NCBI GenBank assembly: GCA_900755035.1
Contig: CAAEEZ010000017.1
Span: 186,001 to 250,000, forward strand
Direction: 5' to 3'
From: Clostridia bacterium
GTDB lineage: Bacteria > Bacillota > Clostridia > Christensenellales > CAAEEZ01
DNA length: 64,000 bases
A program made the position numbers and the translations under genes. Below are positions 1-6,862 of the stretch, in pieces. The first letter of the stretch is position 1; each line of letters begins with the position of its first letter. The notes below the pieces were generated by a model that saw only the letters and a program-made list of their open reading frames with translations, was not told the DNA's origin and did not search any database.

Positions 1-900
1 TGCCGTGGTATGAAACCTAATAGCATCTAGTACTTCGTCGTCGTTTACGTTGTATTCGTTATAAGCAACCCTTTCACCATAGAATTGGTGGAATATTGCA
101 GTGTTTACCGTTTGGAAAGGCACTCCGTACAGTAAATCCGTCCTTTCTTTTGCTACGTCGTGTAGCATACAAGCAACGAATACCCTAGTCGTACTAATTT
201 TTAGGTTGCACGTTTGATTGATTCTTATACCACATAGCGTAGTATTTACGATATGATTAAATAATCTTTCGCTGACGCTGTTTTTTATTTTCTTTACGAA
301 GTTTTCGTATTTTTGATACAATTTATTTTCTAAAATATAGTTTGCAACCTTAGCGCCAACGTACGGCTCGATATCTTCGTGCAAATAACTAAGTACACGT
401 ATATAAGTTGACGAACAGTCGCCCCCTACGTAATCTAATACGGAAATTTTAGCGTCGTATTTTTGTCTATATTCTTGAATTTTTGCGTCGTAATCGCAAG
501 ATATATGCCCTCTTTTTACTACGCAAATCTCGTTTTCCTGTAATAATCCTTCAAAATTATACCAAGATTCTATATTCAAAAAAGAATCGCCACCAATTAC
601 GTAAACGAAATCTGAATAAGACTTTTTAAGTTCTCTAAGCATATCGTAAGCGTAATTGACTTCGGCTCCCGACCTAAACTCGTAGTCGTCAATCTCTACG
701 TAGTCCAAATCCTCAAAGGTAAGTCTTAGCATATTTATCCTGTCTTCATAGTTGACTTCACTCTTTTTTTTGTGTGGCGGTAAATACGTAGGCAACAAAA
801 TCACTTTGTCTACGCCAAGTTCTTCTTTGCAAGCCGTAACTATCTTACGATGCTCTAAATGTATAGGGTCGAAACTACCCCCGTATATTGCTACTCTCAT
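1..900 (-). CDS. nadD: Fused nicotinate-nucleotide adenylyltransferase / YqeK HD-domain hydrolase (C-terminus cut by window edge)
   Basis: The 300 visible residues run out of the window with no stop. Residues 1 to about 190 are a NadD-type nucleotidyltransferase (NaMN + ATP to deamido-NAD), shown by GGSFDPIHLEH at 7-17, PTYLPPHKKK near 37 and VIGGDSF near 101. From about 195 on, the same frame continues into a YqeK-type HD phosphohydrolase, the family that hydrolyses diadenosine tetraphosphate: CMLHDVAKE with H247-D248, and AIRFHTT at the visible end. In Bacillus nadD and yqeK are separate neighbouring genes, so this is a fusion. The usual H-x-G-H of the transferase reads H-L-E-H here, a glycine to glutamate change. 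There is no ribosome-binding site before the ATG at 898-900, and a good promoter ends 7 nt upstream, so the mRNA may be leaderless. The expected next gene, rsfS, would lie outside the window. Confidence 0.9.
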   Translation of the reverse strand, partial: MRVAIYGGSFDPIHLEHRKIVTACKEELGVDKVILLPTYLPPHKKKSEVNYEDRINMLRLTFEDLDYVEIDDYEFRSGAEVNYAYDMLRELKKSYSDFVYVIGGDSFLNIESWYNFEGLLQENEICVVKRGHISCDYDAKIQEYRQKYDAKISVLDYVGGDCSSTYIRVLSYLHEDIEPYVGAKVANYILENKLYQKYENFVKKIKNSVSERLFNHIVNTTLCGIRINQTCNLKISTTRVFVACMLHDVAKERTDLLYGVPFQTVNTAIFHQFYGERVAYNEYNVNDDEVLDAIRFHTTA

Positions 901-907
901 AGATAAT

Positions 908-936
908 ATTATACATTAAATATCTTTGTTTATCAA
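908..936 (-). promoter_or_regulatory. Sigma-A type promoter of nadD-yqeK
   Basis: On the minus strand, a -35 box TTGATA (931-936), a 17-nt spacer and a perfect -10 box TATAAT (908-913). Only 7 nt separate the -10 box from the ATG at 898-900, so the predicted transcription start coincides with the A of the start codon. Box matches are seen; the start point is inferred. Confidence 0.75.
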
Positions 937-1005
937 TGATAAAGTATAAAAAACTCGAATACTTGCAATAATATGATTAACAAAATGAAATAAAGAGAGG
1001 TTTTT

Positions 1006-2007
1006 ATGTTAAAAACTATAGATACTATCGCAATTACGATAATTTCTCTACTACTTATTTTTACGTGGACGTATTTTATCGTAGACAATATTTGGTGGAC
1101 TATCGCAATCAGTCTAGTTAGTTACGTGCTAATTTGGTCAATTTTCAAGATTGTAAAAATGAAAAAAAAGGACAACTACACCCCAAAAAAATTGGCAAAT
1201 CATTTTGCCCTTATGGGACAATCCTACGTAGCAAAACTTTTGATGGATAATTTGGATTTTTCTAATAAGCAACTTGTAGACGACAAATATATACGAGTAG
1301 ACGACGAAATAATATACCCTATGTTTAAGTTTGGCAATATTAACTATGAAAATATCGCATCACTTTACAGACTTGCAAAAGAAAACGACGTTAAAAAAAT
1401 ATATCTTCTTTCGTCAGGCATAGAAAAAAACGCACTAGTTTTAGCAGGAGGACTTGACGTAAGTATCGAGTACGTTAGTGAAGACGTAGTATTTAACTAC
1501 CTAAAAAAGAAAAATAGCCTACCTGAAATTGTGGAAAGCAAAGAAAAACCAATAAACAAACTTGGTCTTAAAGCCTTGCTAAAAGGTATTACGTCAAGAG
1601 CAAACACTAAATACTACGTTTTGTGTGGCGTTTTATTTGCTTTTATCAGTTTTATTTCGCCAAATAAGATTTATTATATCGTTTTATCAACTATAGTATT
1701 TGTTTTGGCAATACTAACCTTTTTACCTATTTTTAGCAATAAAAGTCAACTAACTAATAGCCAAATAAAACAAAGCGATTTTGAAAAACTGCTCTACGAT
1801 AATACGAGCGAAAGAGCAAATGAAAACAACTTAGAAAATGGCGACGAAGCGCAAACTAATGAAAATGAAGAATCTAGTGAAAATGAAGTAAAAGAAAATA
1901 ATAACGAAGAAAATAAGGAAAAAGAAACAAAAAATACAACCGAAACTAAAAATTCACGTAAGAATAAGCCTAACAAATCAAACGATAAAAAAGAAACGAA
2001 AAACTAA
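1006..2007 (+). CDS. Unknown four-helix membrane protein with a cytoplasmic alpha/beta domain and an Asn/Glu/Lys-rich tail
   Basis: I do not recognise this 333-residue protein. Two transmembrane segments lie at about 6-26 and 29-50. A soluble alpha/beta domain follows at about 56-195, then a second hairpin of membrane segments at about 204-221 and 224-245. The tail from about 250 is low-complexity, very rich in Asn, Glu and Lys, and ends in a basic stretch. In the soluble part the order strand (FKFG), helix (NYENIASLYRLAKEND), strand (KKIYLLSSG), helix, strand (VSIEYVSEDVVFNYL) resembles the second half of an Mrr-like restriction-endonuclease fold. The D...ExK catalytic triad is not clear, so it may be an inactive derivative; this is inference. 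A good ribosome-binding site (AGAGAGG) precedes the ATG. It stands alone, divergent from nadD and convergent with rpsU. Confidence 0.8.
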   Translation: MLKTIDTIAITIISLLLIFTWTYFIVDNIWWTIAISLVSYVLIWSIFKIVKMKKKDNYTPKKLANHFALMGQSYVAKLLMDNLDFSNKQLVDDKYIRVDDEIIYPMFKFGNINYENIASLYRLAKENDVKKIYLLSSGIEKNALVLAGGLDVSIEYVSEDVVFNYLKKKNSLPEIVESKEKPINKLGLKALLKGITSRANTKYYVLCGVLFAFISFISPNKIYYIVLSTIVFVLAILTFLPIFSNKSQLTNSQIKQSDFEKLLYDNTSERANENNLENGDEAQTNENEESSENEVKENNNEENKEKETKNTTETKNSRKNKPNKSNDKKETKN

Positions 2008-2137
2008 TTTTATCAAAAAGTATTATAAAAAACCTTAAAATACAAATTAGTATTTGCACGAAATAATAAAAAGTTAGGACTAGAAAATAAGCAAAACTTT
2101 CGTAAGATGTAATATGCAAATCTACAAAAAATAGAAT

Positions 2138-2170
2138 AAAAAAACTGACCTTTTGGTCAGTTTATTTTTA
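2138..2170. terminator. Bidirectional intrinsic terminator between the 1006 membrane-protein gene and rpsU
   Basis: Six-base-pair stem CTGACC (2145-2150) / GGTCAG (2155-2160) with a TTTT loop. It is flanked by seven A on the left, giving a U-tract for the minus-strand rpsU operon, and by a T-rich stretch on the right for the plus-strand gene. It can therefore end both convergent transcripts. Confidence 0.8.
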
Positions 2171-2350
2171 TTACGCTTTATAAGCTCTTTTTCTAGCAGC
2201 CTCAGCTTTCTTCTTTCTCTTTACGCTTGGCTTCTCGTAGAACTCTTTACGACGCAAATCAGCAATGATACCATCTCTGCCGCATTTTCTCTTAAAACGA
2301 CGGATAGCGCTGTCTAAACTTTCGTTTTCGCCTACTTTAACTGTAGTCAT
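2171..2350 (-). CDS. rpsU: 30S ribosomal protein S21
   Basis: Small basic 59-residue protein matching S21 throughout (TTVKVGENESLDSAIRRFKR, then KPSVKRKKKAEAARKRA), a late-assembling small-subunit protein that helps mRNA selection. An in-frame GTG lies 9 nt further upstream, but it forms part of the Shine-Dalgarno sequence AGAGGTG, so the ATG at 2348-2350 is chosen. It is the last gene of the heat-shock block but has its own strong promoter, and ends at a bidirectional terminator. The leader between promoter and start contains a short GC-rich element that stands out in this AT-rich DNA. Confidence 0.95.
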   Translation of the reverse strand: MTTVKVGENESLDSAIRRFKRKCGRDGIIADLRRKEFYEKPSVKRKKKAEAARKRAYKA

Positions 2351-2391
2351 CTTTTTCACCTCTTTTGCCGACCGGCCATTAATACTTTTTT

Positions 2392-2420
2392 ATATTATAG
2401 TAAATTTAGTTTTATGTCAA
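2392..2420 (-). promoter_or_regulatory. rpsU promoter
   Basis: On the minus strand, consensus -35 TTGACA (2415-2420), then either TAATAT at 17 nt spacing (2392-2397) or TATAAT at 15 nt (2394-2399). This gives rpsU a leader of about 35 nt, independent of the upstream heat-shock operon. Confidence 0.75.
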
Positions 2421-2434
2421 GCGATTTACCCAAG

Positions 2435-2773
2435 TTATGCCATTTTTTCGCTTAGCTTTTCGCCACCTAAAATATGAATATGCAAATGCTCTACCGTTTG
2501 GCAACCGTTTTCACCTTTGTTTGACACCAATCTAAAACCATCATTAAGCCCTAACTCGTCAACTAGCGTAGATAATTTTTTAATGCACTTACTCAAAGTA
2601 ACCGCTTGCTCGTCGGTCATTTCTATAATGTTTGCATAATGCTCCTTTGGGATAAGCAAATAGTGAAGCGTTGCTTGTGGCTCTATGTCCTTAATAATTA
2701 CCATATTTTCGTCTTCGTACATTTTAGTCGAAGGTATTTCACCGTTAATAATTTTACAAAAAATACAATCCAT
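2435..2773 (-). CDS. HIT-family nucleotide hydrolase (HinT-like)
   Basis: A 112-residue histidine-triad protein of the HinT branch, small cytosolic enzymes that hydrolyse AMP-phosphoramidates and related adenylyl conjugates. The catalytic triad H-x-H-x-H is seen in EHLHIHILGG near residues 94-103. The N-terminal CIFCKI carries the Cys pair common in this branch. Length is normal for the family. The start is fixed by AAAGGAG 7 nt upstream. It begins one nucleotide after the mtaB stop, so it is co-transcribed with the heat-shock operon. The physiological substrate cannot be told from sequence. Confidence 0.92.
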   Translation of the reverse strand: MDCIFCKIINGEIPSTKMYEDENMVIIKDIEPQATLHYLLIPKEHYANIIEMTDEQAVTLSKCIKKLSTLVDELGLNDGFRLVSNKGENGCQTVEHLHIHILGGEKLSEKMA

Positions 2774-2774
2774 A

Positions 2775-4004
2775 TTATTCTCCTTTTAATCCGTCAAGGT
2801 ATAGCCCTTGAATCTTTACGTTTATTATAGCATTTTTTGGTGCATTGTCTATATACGTTTTTACGTATTCTCTTGTGTATCCTACGATTTTTCCGTTTTC
2901 TTCGTCTTCCGTAAGTACTTCTACCGTTTTACCAACGAACTTACTATCATAATTTATCCTATCTTGCTCTTTAATTTCTACAAGGCGTTTTTCCCTTTCC
3001 TTTAATACGCTTTTTTCAAGTGGTTTATATTTTTTGTAAGCCATCGTGCCTTCCCTTGCTGAATAAGGGAACACGTGAACGTTTGAAAACCCAACTTTTT
3101 TTACAAAACTTAGAGTGCTATTAAAATTTTCTTCCGTTTCAGTTGGAAAGCCTACAATTACGTCTGTAGTAATGCTTGCCGTTGGAAAGTACTCTCTAAT
3201 TAGACAAATTTTAGAATAATATTCCTCAGTTGTATAATGTCTATTCATACTTTTAAGTACGCTGTCCTCGCCTGTTTGTAGGCTTAGATGGAAGGACGGA
3301 CAAAATGCTTTTAGGTTTTTAAGCGCCTTTAACAGCCTATCGGTAATTACGTTTACTTCAAGCGAGCCTAGCCTAATTCTTAGGTCTACGTTAGATAGCG
3401 CATTTATTAGCGACGGCAAATCTTCGCTTATATCACTTCCGTAATCGGACAAATCGATACCTGTAATTACCACTTCTTTTACACCAATTAGTCCGTTTAT
3501 TTCTTCAAGCACGCTACTAATACTTCTACTCCTACTTCTTCCCCTTAGATAAGGGATAATGCAGTAAGAACAAAAATTATTGCACCCGTCCTGAACCTTT
3601 ACGTAACTTCTAGTCCTAGTCGATTTTGCAGTGCCGTCTTCATACGTGGTTGGCAATTCTTCAACGGCGTTGCCCCTATCGGTAAGATCGCAAACGCTGT
3701 ATTTACCGCCAATACCCTTTACGGTAACAACTCCGTCTTTATCCATAAATTGCTCAGCATTTTTTTGCGAAGCACAACCAAGCACTATTATTTTAGCGTT
3801 AGGATTGCATTTTTTTGCACGACTAATCGCCTGACGTGATTTCCTTTCGGCTTCGCTAGTTACGGCGCAGGTATTTAATATATAATAATCGGCAGGCTCA
3901 AACTCGGTAGTAACTTCGTAGCCTTTTTTACTAAGGACATTTACAATTACGTCCGATTCGTACTGATTTACTTTACAACCTAAATTAAATACTACTACTT
4001 TCAT
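2775..4004 (-). CDS. mtaB: tRNA t6A37 methylthiotransferase MtaB
   Basis: Radical-SAM enzyme that adds a methylthio group to t6A at position 37 of tRNAs, making ms2t6A. The 409 residues show the N-terminal UPF0004 domain with three cluster cysteines C10, C46 and C77 (NLGCKVNQ, NTCAVT, LGCASQ). The radical-SAM motif CNNFCSYC (C141, C145, C148) and a C-terminal TRAM-like region follow. The NLGCKVN start and overall pattern fit MtaB rather than MiaB or RimO. Its ATG overlaps the rsmE stop codon by 4 nt (ATGA), and a GGTGAG ribosome-binding site lies 9 nt upstream. Confidence 0.95.
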   Translation of the reverse strand: MKVVVFNLGCKVNQYESDVIVNVLSKKGYEVTTEFEPADYYILNTCAVTSEAERKSRQAISRAKKCNPNAKIIVLGCASQKNAEQFMDKDGVVTVKGIGGKYSVCDLTDRGNAVEELPTTYEDGTAKSTRTRSYVKVQDGCNNFCSYCIIPYLRGRSRSRSISSVLEEINGLIGVKEVVITGIDLSDYGSDISEDLPSLINALSNVDLRIRLGSLEVNVITDRLLKALKNLKAFCPSFHLSLQTGEDSVLKSMNRHYTTEEYYSKICLIREYFPTASITTDVIVGFPTETEENFNSTLSFVKKVGFSNVHVFPYSAREGTMAYKKYKPLEKSVLKEREKRLVEIKEQDRINYDSKFVGKTVEVLTEDEENGKIVGYTREYVKTYIDNAPKNAIINVKIQGLYLDGLKGE

Positions 4005-4723
4005 TTGTCAAACTCACCTAACATAAACATAACTAACGACGACGCTATTATGCTTGCCGTTTCTGCACGCAATATTCTATTTCCTAGCGAAACGCTTTTT
4101 GCGCCTATATTTTTTGCCTTTTCAACTTCGTACTTTTGGAACCCGCCTTCGCTACCAACTATTAAAGCGTAACTACCTTTTGGAAAATTCAGGCTACTAA
4201 AATTAACCTTATCTTCGTATTCGTAAGGCATAATTACGTAGTCTTCCTTTCTTGCCTCTTCAAGCATATCGTCAAAGTCCAAAACTTCACCAATACGTAC
4301 CAAGTCCGACCTACCGCATTGTTTAGACGCTTCTTTACAAATCTTGTTTAATCTGTCTAGATTTATATCTTTCTCGTTGGTATTGTTAGAGTAAAATAAC
4401 GTGATTTTTTTAACGCCAAGCTCAACCGCCTTTTGCACCACTATATCAAGTTTTGCGCTTTTAATCACTGCTTGAAAAAGATGCAAATTCGAGTTTGCGC
4501 CAGCCGTATTATCCTTTATTTCGTCTATTCTTGCTTCGGCGTAATCTTTACTTATCTTGGTTAACGTGCAATAATAGTCCTTGCCGTCGCCACAGCAACA
4601 AATAATTACGTATCCAACTTTATGGCGCAGTACTTTCGTTAAATGATAAAACTCCTCACCTTTAATAAGAAGAGTTTCACCTTTAATATCATCTTTACTA
4701 ACGAAAAATCTTTTTATTTCCAT
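4001..4723 (-). CDS. rsmE: 16S rRNA m3U1498 methyltransferase RsmE
   Basis: 240-residue SPOUT methyltransferase that methylates U1498 of 16S rRNA. The N-terminal PUA-like part (HLTKVLRHKVGY) precedes the knotted SPOUT domain with VGSEGGF near residue 192 and LGNRILRAETAS near the C-terminus, the SAM-binding trefoil-knot signatures. The gene starts 1 nt after the prmA stop (TGATATGG) with no ribosome-binding site of its own, so translation is probably coupled to prmA. The order prmA-rsmE-mtaB downstream of dnaJ is standard in Bacillota. Confidence 0.95.
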   Translation of the reverse strand: MEIKRFFVSKDDIKGETLLIKGEEFYHLTKVLRHKVGYVIICCCGDGKDYYCTLTKISKDYAEARIDEIKDNTAGANSNLHLFQAVIKSAKLDIVVQKAVELGVKKITLFYSNNTNEKDINLDRLNKICKEASKQCGRSDLVRIGEVLDFDDMLEEARKEDYVIMPYEYEDKVNFSSLNFPKGSYALIVGSEGGFQKYEVEKAKNIGAKSVSLGNRILRAETASIIASSLVMFMLGEFDK

Positions 4724-4724
4724 A

Positions 4725-5666
4725 TCAGTTTTTTGGCTCTAACGTAAGAGCGTACCATTCTTTGTCGTTTATTTGATTTATCACCTTAAAACCTGCGTTT
4801 TCGTAGGTTTTTATTACGTTTTCTAGCGAAATATCAAGTATTCCCGATAATAGCACCTTGCCGTCCTTTTTTACTATTTGGTTAATTTTTTCAGCAAGAC
4901 GAACTAGCACGTCAGCCGTAATATTAGCAACTACTACGTCTACTTTGTCTATGCCTTTTTCAAACAAATCTGCACATACTATTTCGCAATTTTGCACGTC
5001 GTTTAGTTTGGCGTTTTCAGTGGCTGTTTCAATGCACTGACTATCTATATCGTACATATAGCAATAATTTGCGCCAAGCCTAATCGCCCCTATACCTAGT
5101 ATACCACTACCCGTACCAACGTCGGCAACTACTTTTTCACTTAAATCAATAGTTGACAATAGCCTTAAAGCGTTTTTGGTAGTTTCGTGTTCGCCTGTGC
5201 CAAACGCCATACCTGGCTCGATATAAATAGGATATTCACCACTAGACAAACTATAATCTATCCATTTTGGTATCACTACGAATTTGCCTACTTTAATAGG
5301 CTTGTAAAACTTTCTCCAAACGTAGCGCCAATCTTCTTCTTCAATATCCTTCGCATCAATTTCCAAACTGCCAAGGTCGAATGAAGATAATTTTTTAAGA
5401 TTATCTAATTTGTCTTTTAGATTTTCGTAAACTACGTCGTACTCCGATTTAAGTACGCCCGATTTTACGTACACGGTTTCGTCCATATTAAACAAATTTT
5501 CGTCTACATAGTCCCAAGTTTCCTTGCGATTGTACAAATCTTGAAGGTCGTTTTTGTCTATTATGCTTACTGCATCACAGCCTATTTCAAAAAAAAGGTT
5601 AGCCACAAGCTCGCTACCTAGCGAAGTTGTGGCAACCGTTATTTCTAAGTATTTCGAATTACTCAT
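4725..5666 (-). CDS. prmA: Ribosomal protein L11 methyltransferase
   Basis: SAM-dependent enzyme that trimethylates ribosomal protein L11. The 313 residues include the class-I motif VADVGTGSGILGIGAIRLGA near 180, preceded by the family hallmark EPGMAFGTGEHETT near 150. The catalytic VVANITADV near 247 takes the place of the NPPY-type motif. An N-terminal L11-recognition domain precedes these. The ATG overlaps the dnaJ stop (TAATG), and AAGGAATT serves as ribosome-binding site. Confidence 0.95.
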   Translation of the reverse strand: MSNSKYLEITVATTSLGSELVANLFFEIGCDAVSIIDKNDLQDLYNRKETWDYVDENLFNMDETVYVKSGVLKSEYDVVYENLKDKLDNLKKLSSFDLGSLEIDAKDIEEEDWRYVWRKFYKPIKVGKFVVIPKWIDYSLSSGEYPIYIEPGMAFGTGEHETTKNALRLLSTIDLSEKVVADVGTGSGILGIGAIRLGANYCYMYDIDSQCIETATENAKLNDVQNCEIVCADLFEKGIDKVDVVVANITADVLVRLAEKINQIVKKDGKVLLSGILDISLENVIKTYENAGFKVINQINDKEWYALTLEPKN

Positions 5667-6805
5667 TACGAATTCCTTTTTACGTTGTCGTTGTACTTAC
5701 GTACTTTATCTAGTTGCAAGTCGTTTAAGGTCGACTCGAACTCCGTCATCAATTTCTTTTGCTTCAAAGTTAAGTGTTTTGGCGTATCAACTATTATCTT
5801 GAAGTACAAATCGCCCGTTTGGTCGCTCTTCAAGTACTTGATGCCTTGTCCTTTTATTCTAAATATCGTTCCGCTATCCGTTCCCTCTGGCACGTTGTAT
5901 TTAACGGGATTTGTCAAAGTAGGTACGTAGATTGTCGTTCCTAGGGTTGCTTGCGCAATACTAATAGGAATATCTATGTACAAATCGTAGCCTTGACGAG
6001 TGAACAATTTGCTCTCTTCCACTTTGATTACTACGATTACGTTGCCGTTTTGTCCACCGTTTCTACCGCAGTTACCTTCGTTGTAGTAGGTCATTTGTCT
6101 ACCGTTATCAATACCGGCAGGCACTTTTACCTTCAACGTTCTCGATTTAACTTCTACGCCTTTGCCACCACAGTTTGGACATTTATCGGTAATAATCTTA
6201 CCCGTTCCACCACAAGCACGGCAAGGTCTTGACGTTTGAATTCTGCCAAACGGAGTATTTTGAACGACCGTTTCTTGTCCTGAGCCGTGGCACACGTCAC
6301 AAGTCTTTATGCTACTTGCGTCCTTAGCACCCGAGCCTTTACATACCGAGCAAGTTTCGTAACGTTTGATTTTTACTTCTTTTTCTACGCCAAACGCTGC
6401 CTCTTTGAAGGTAAGGTTAAGCGTAATAATTATATCGTCGCCGTCGACTGCTCTACTTTTTTGTCCACCTCTACCAGCACCACCCGTAAAGCTAGAAAAG
6501 ATATTAGAGAATATATCTTCAAAATCGAACCCTGCGCCCGAGCTAAATCCACTGCCAAAACCACCTTGGAAGCCTTCCTCCGTGCCGAATTGGTCGTAGT
6601 TTGCCTTTTTTTGTTTATCGGACAACACGCTGTACGCTTGGTTGATTTCCTTAAATTGTTCTTCTGCCTTCTTCTTTTCTTCTTCGCTTGCCGTTGAAAA
6701 TTTATCAGGGTGATATTTCATAGCAAGTTTACGATAAGCCGATTTTATCTGGTCGTCAGTTGCGCTTTTATCTACGCCTAAAACTTTGTAATAATCTTTT
6801 GCCAT
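5666..6805 (-). CDS. dnaJ: Chaperone DnaJ (Hsp40)
   Basis: Co-chaperone that stimulates DnaK ATPase and delivers substrates. The J domain has HPD at 32-34, followed by a Gly/Phe-rich linker (about 75-115). A zinc-binding region with four C-x-x-C-x-G-x-G repeats (CSVCKGSG, CDVCHGSG, CRACGGTG, CPNCGGKG) and two C-terminal substrate-binding domains complete 379 residues. The start is the ATG at 6803-6805, 6 nt after GGAGAT; a longer frame exists upstream but lacks homology. An imperfect hairpin separates it from dnaK. Confidence 0.97.
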   Translation of the reverse strand: MAKDYYKVLGVDKSATDDQIKSAYRKLAMKYHPDKFSTASEEEKKKAEEQFKEINQAYSVLSDKQKKANYDQFGTEEGFQGGFGSGFSSGAGFDFEDIFSNIFSSFTGGAGRGGQKSRAVDGDDIIITLNLTFKEAAFGVEKEVKIKRYETCSVCKGSGAKDASSIKTCDVCHGSGQETVVQNTPFGRIQTSRPCRACGGTGKIITDKCPNCGGKGVEVKSRTLKVKVPAGIDNGRQMTYYNEGNCGRNGGQNGNVIVVIKVEESKLFTRQGYDLYIDIPISIAQATLGTTIYVPTLTNPVKYNVPEGTDSGTIFRIKGQGIKYLKSDQTGDLYFKIIVDTPKHLTLKQKKLMTEFESTLNDLQLDKVRKYNDNVKRNS

Positions 6806-6822
6806 TTTATCTCCATATTTGG

Positions 6823-6852
6823 TAATTCTCACTCAAAATGAGTGAGAAATTA
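6823..6852 (-). other. Intergenic hairpin between dnaK and dnaJ
   Basis: TAATTCTCACTC (6823-6834) can pair with GAGTGAGAAATTA (6840-6852) with a single bulged base and a 5-nt loop, 10 nt after the dnaK stop. There is no U-tract, so it is not an intrinsic terminator. It could be a processing or stability element that sets the DnaK:DnaJ ratio (inference). Confidence 0.55.
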
Positions 6853-6862
6853 CTTTGGGTTA

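Noticed and set aside
1794..1976. Minus-strand reading frame rich in Ser, Phe and Leu inside the 1006-2007 gene
   Set aside because: It is the complement of the Asn/Glu/Lys-rich tail and has no independent support.
5951..6697. Long plus-strand reading frames opposite dnaJ
   Set aside because: They are antisense to a well-conserved gene, lack ribosome-binding sites and have biased, low-complexity translations.
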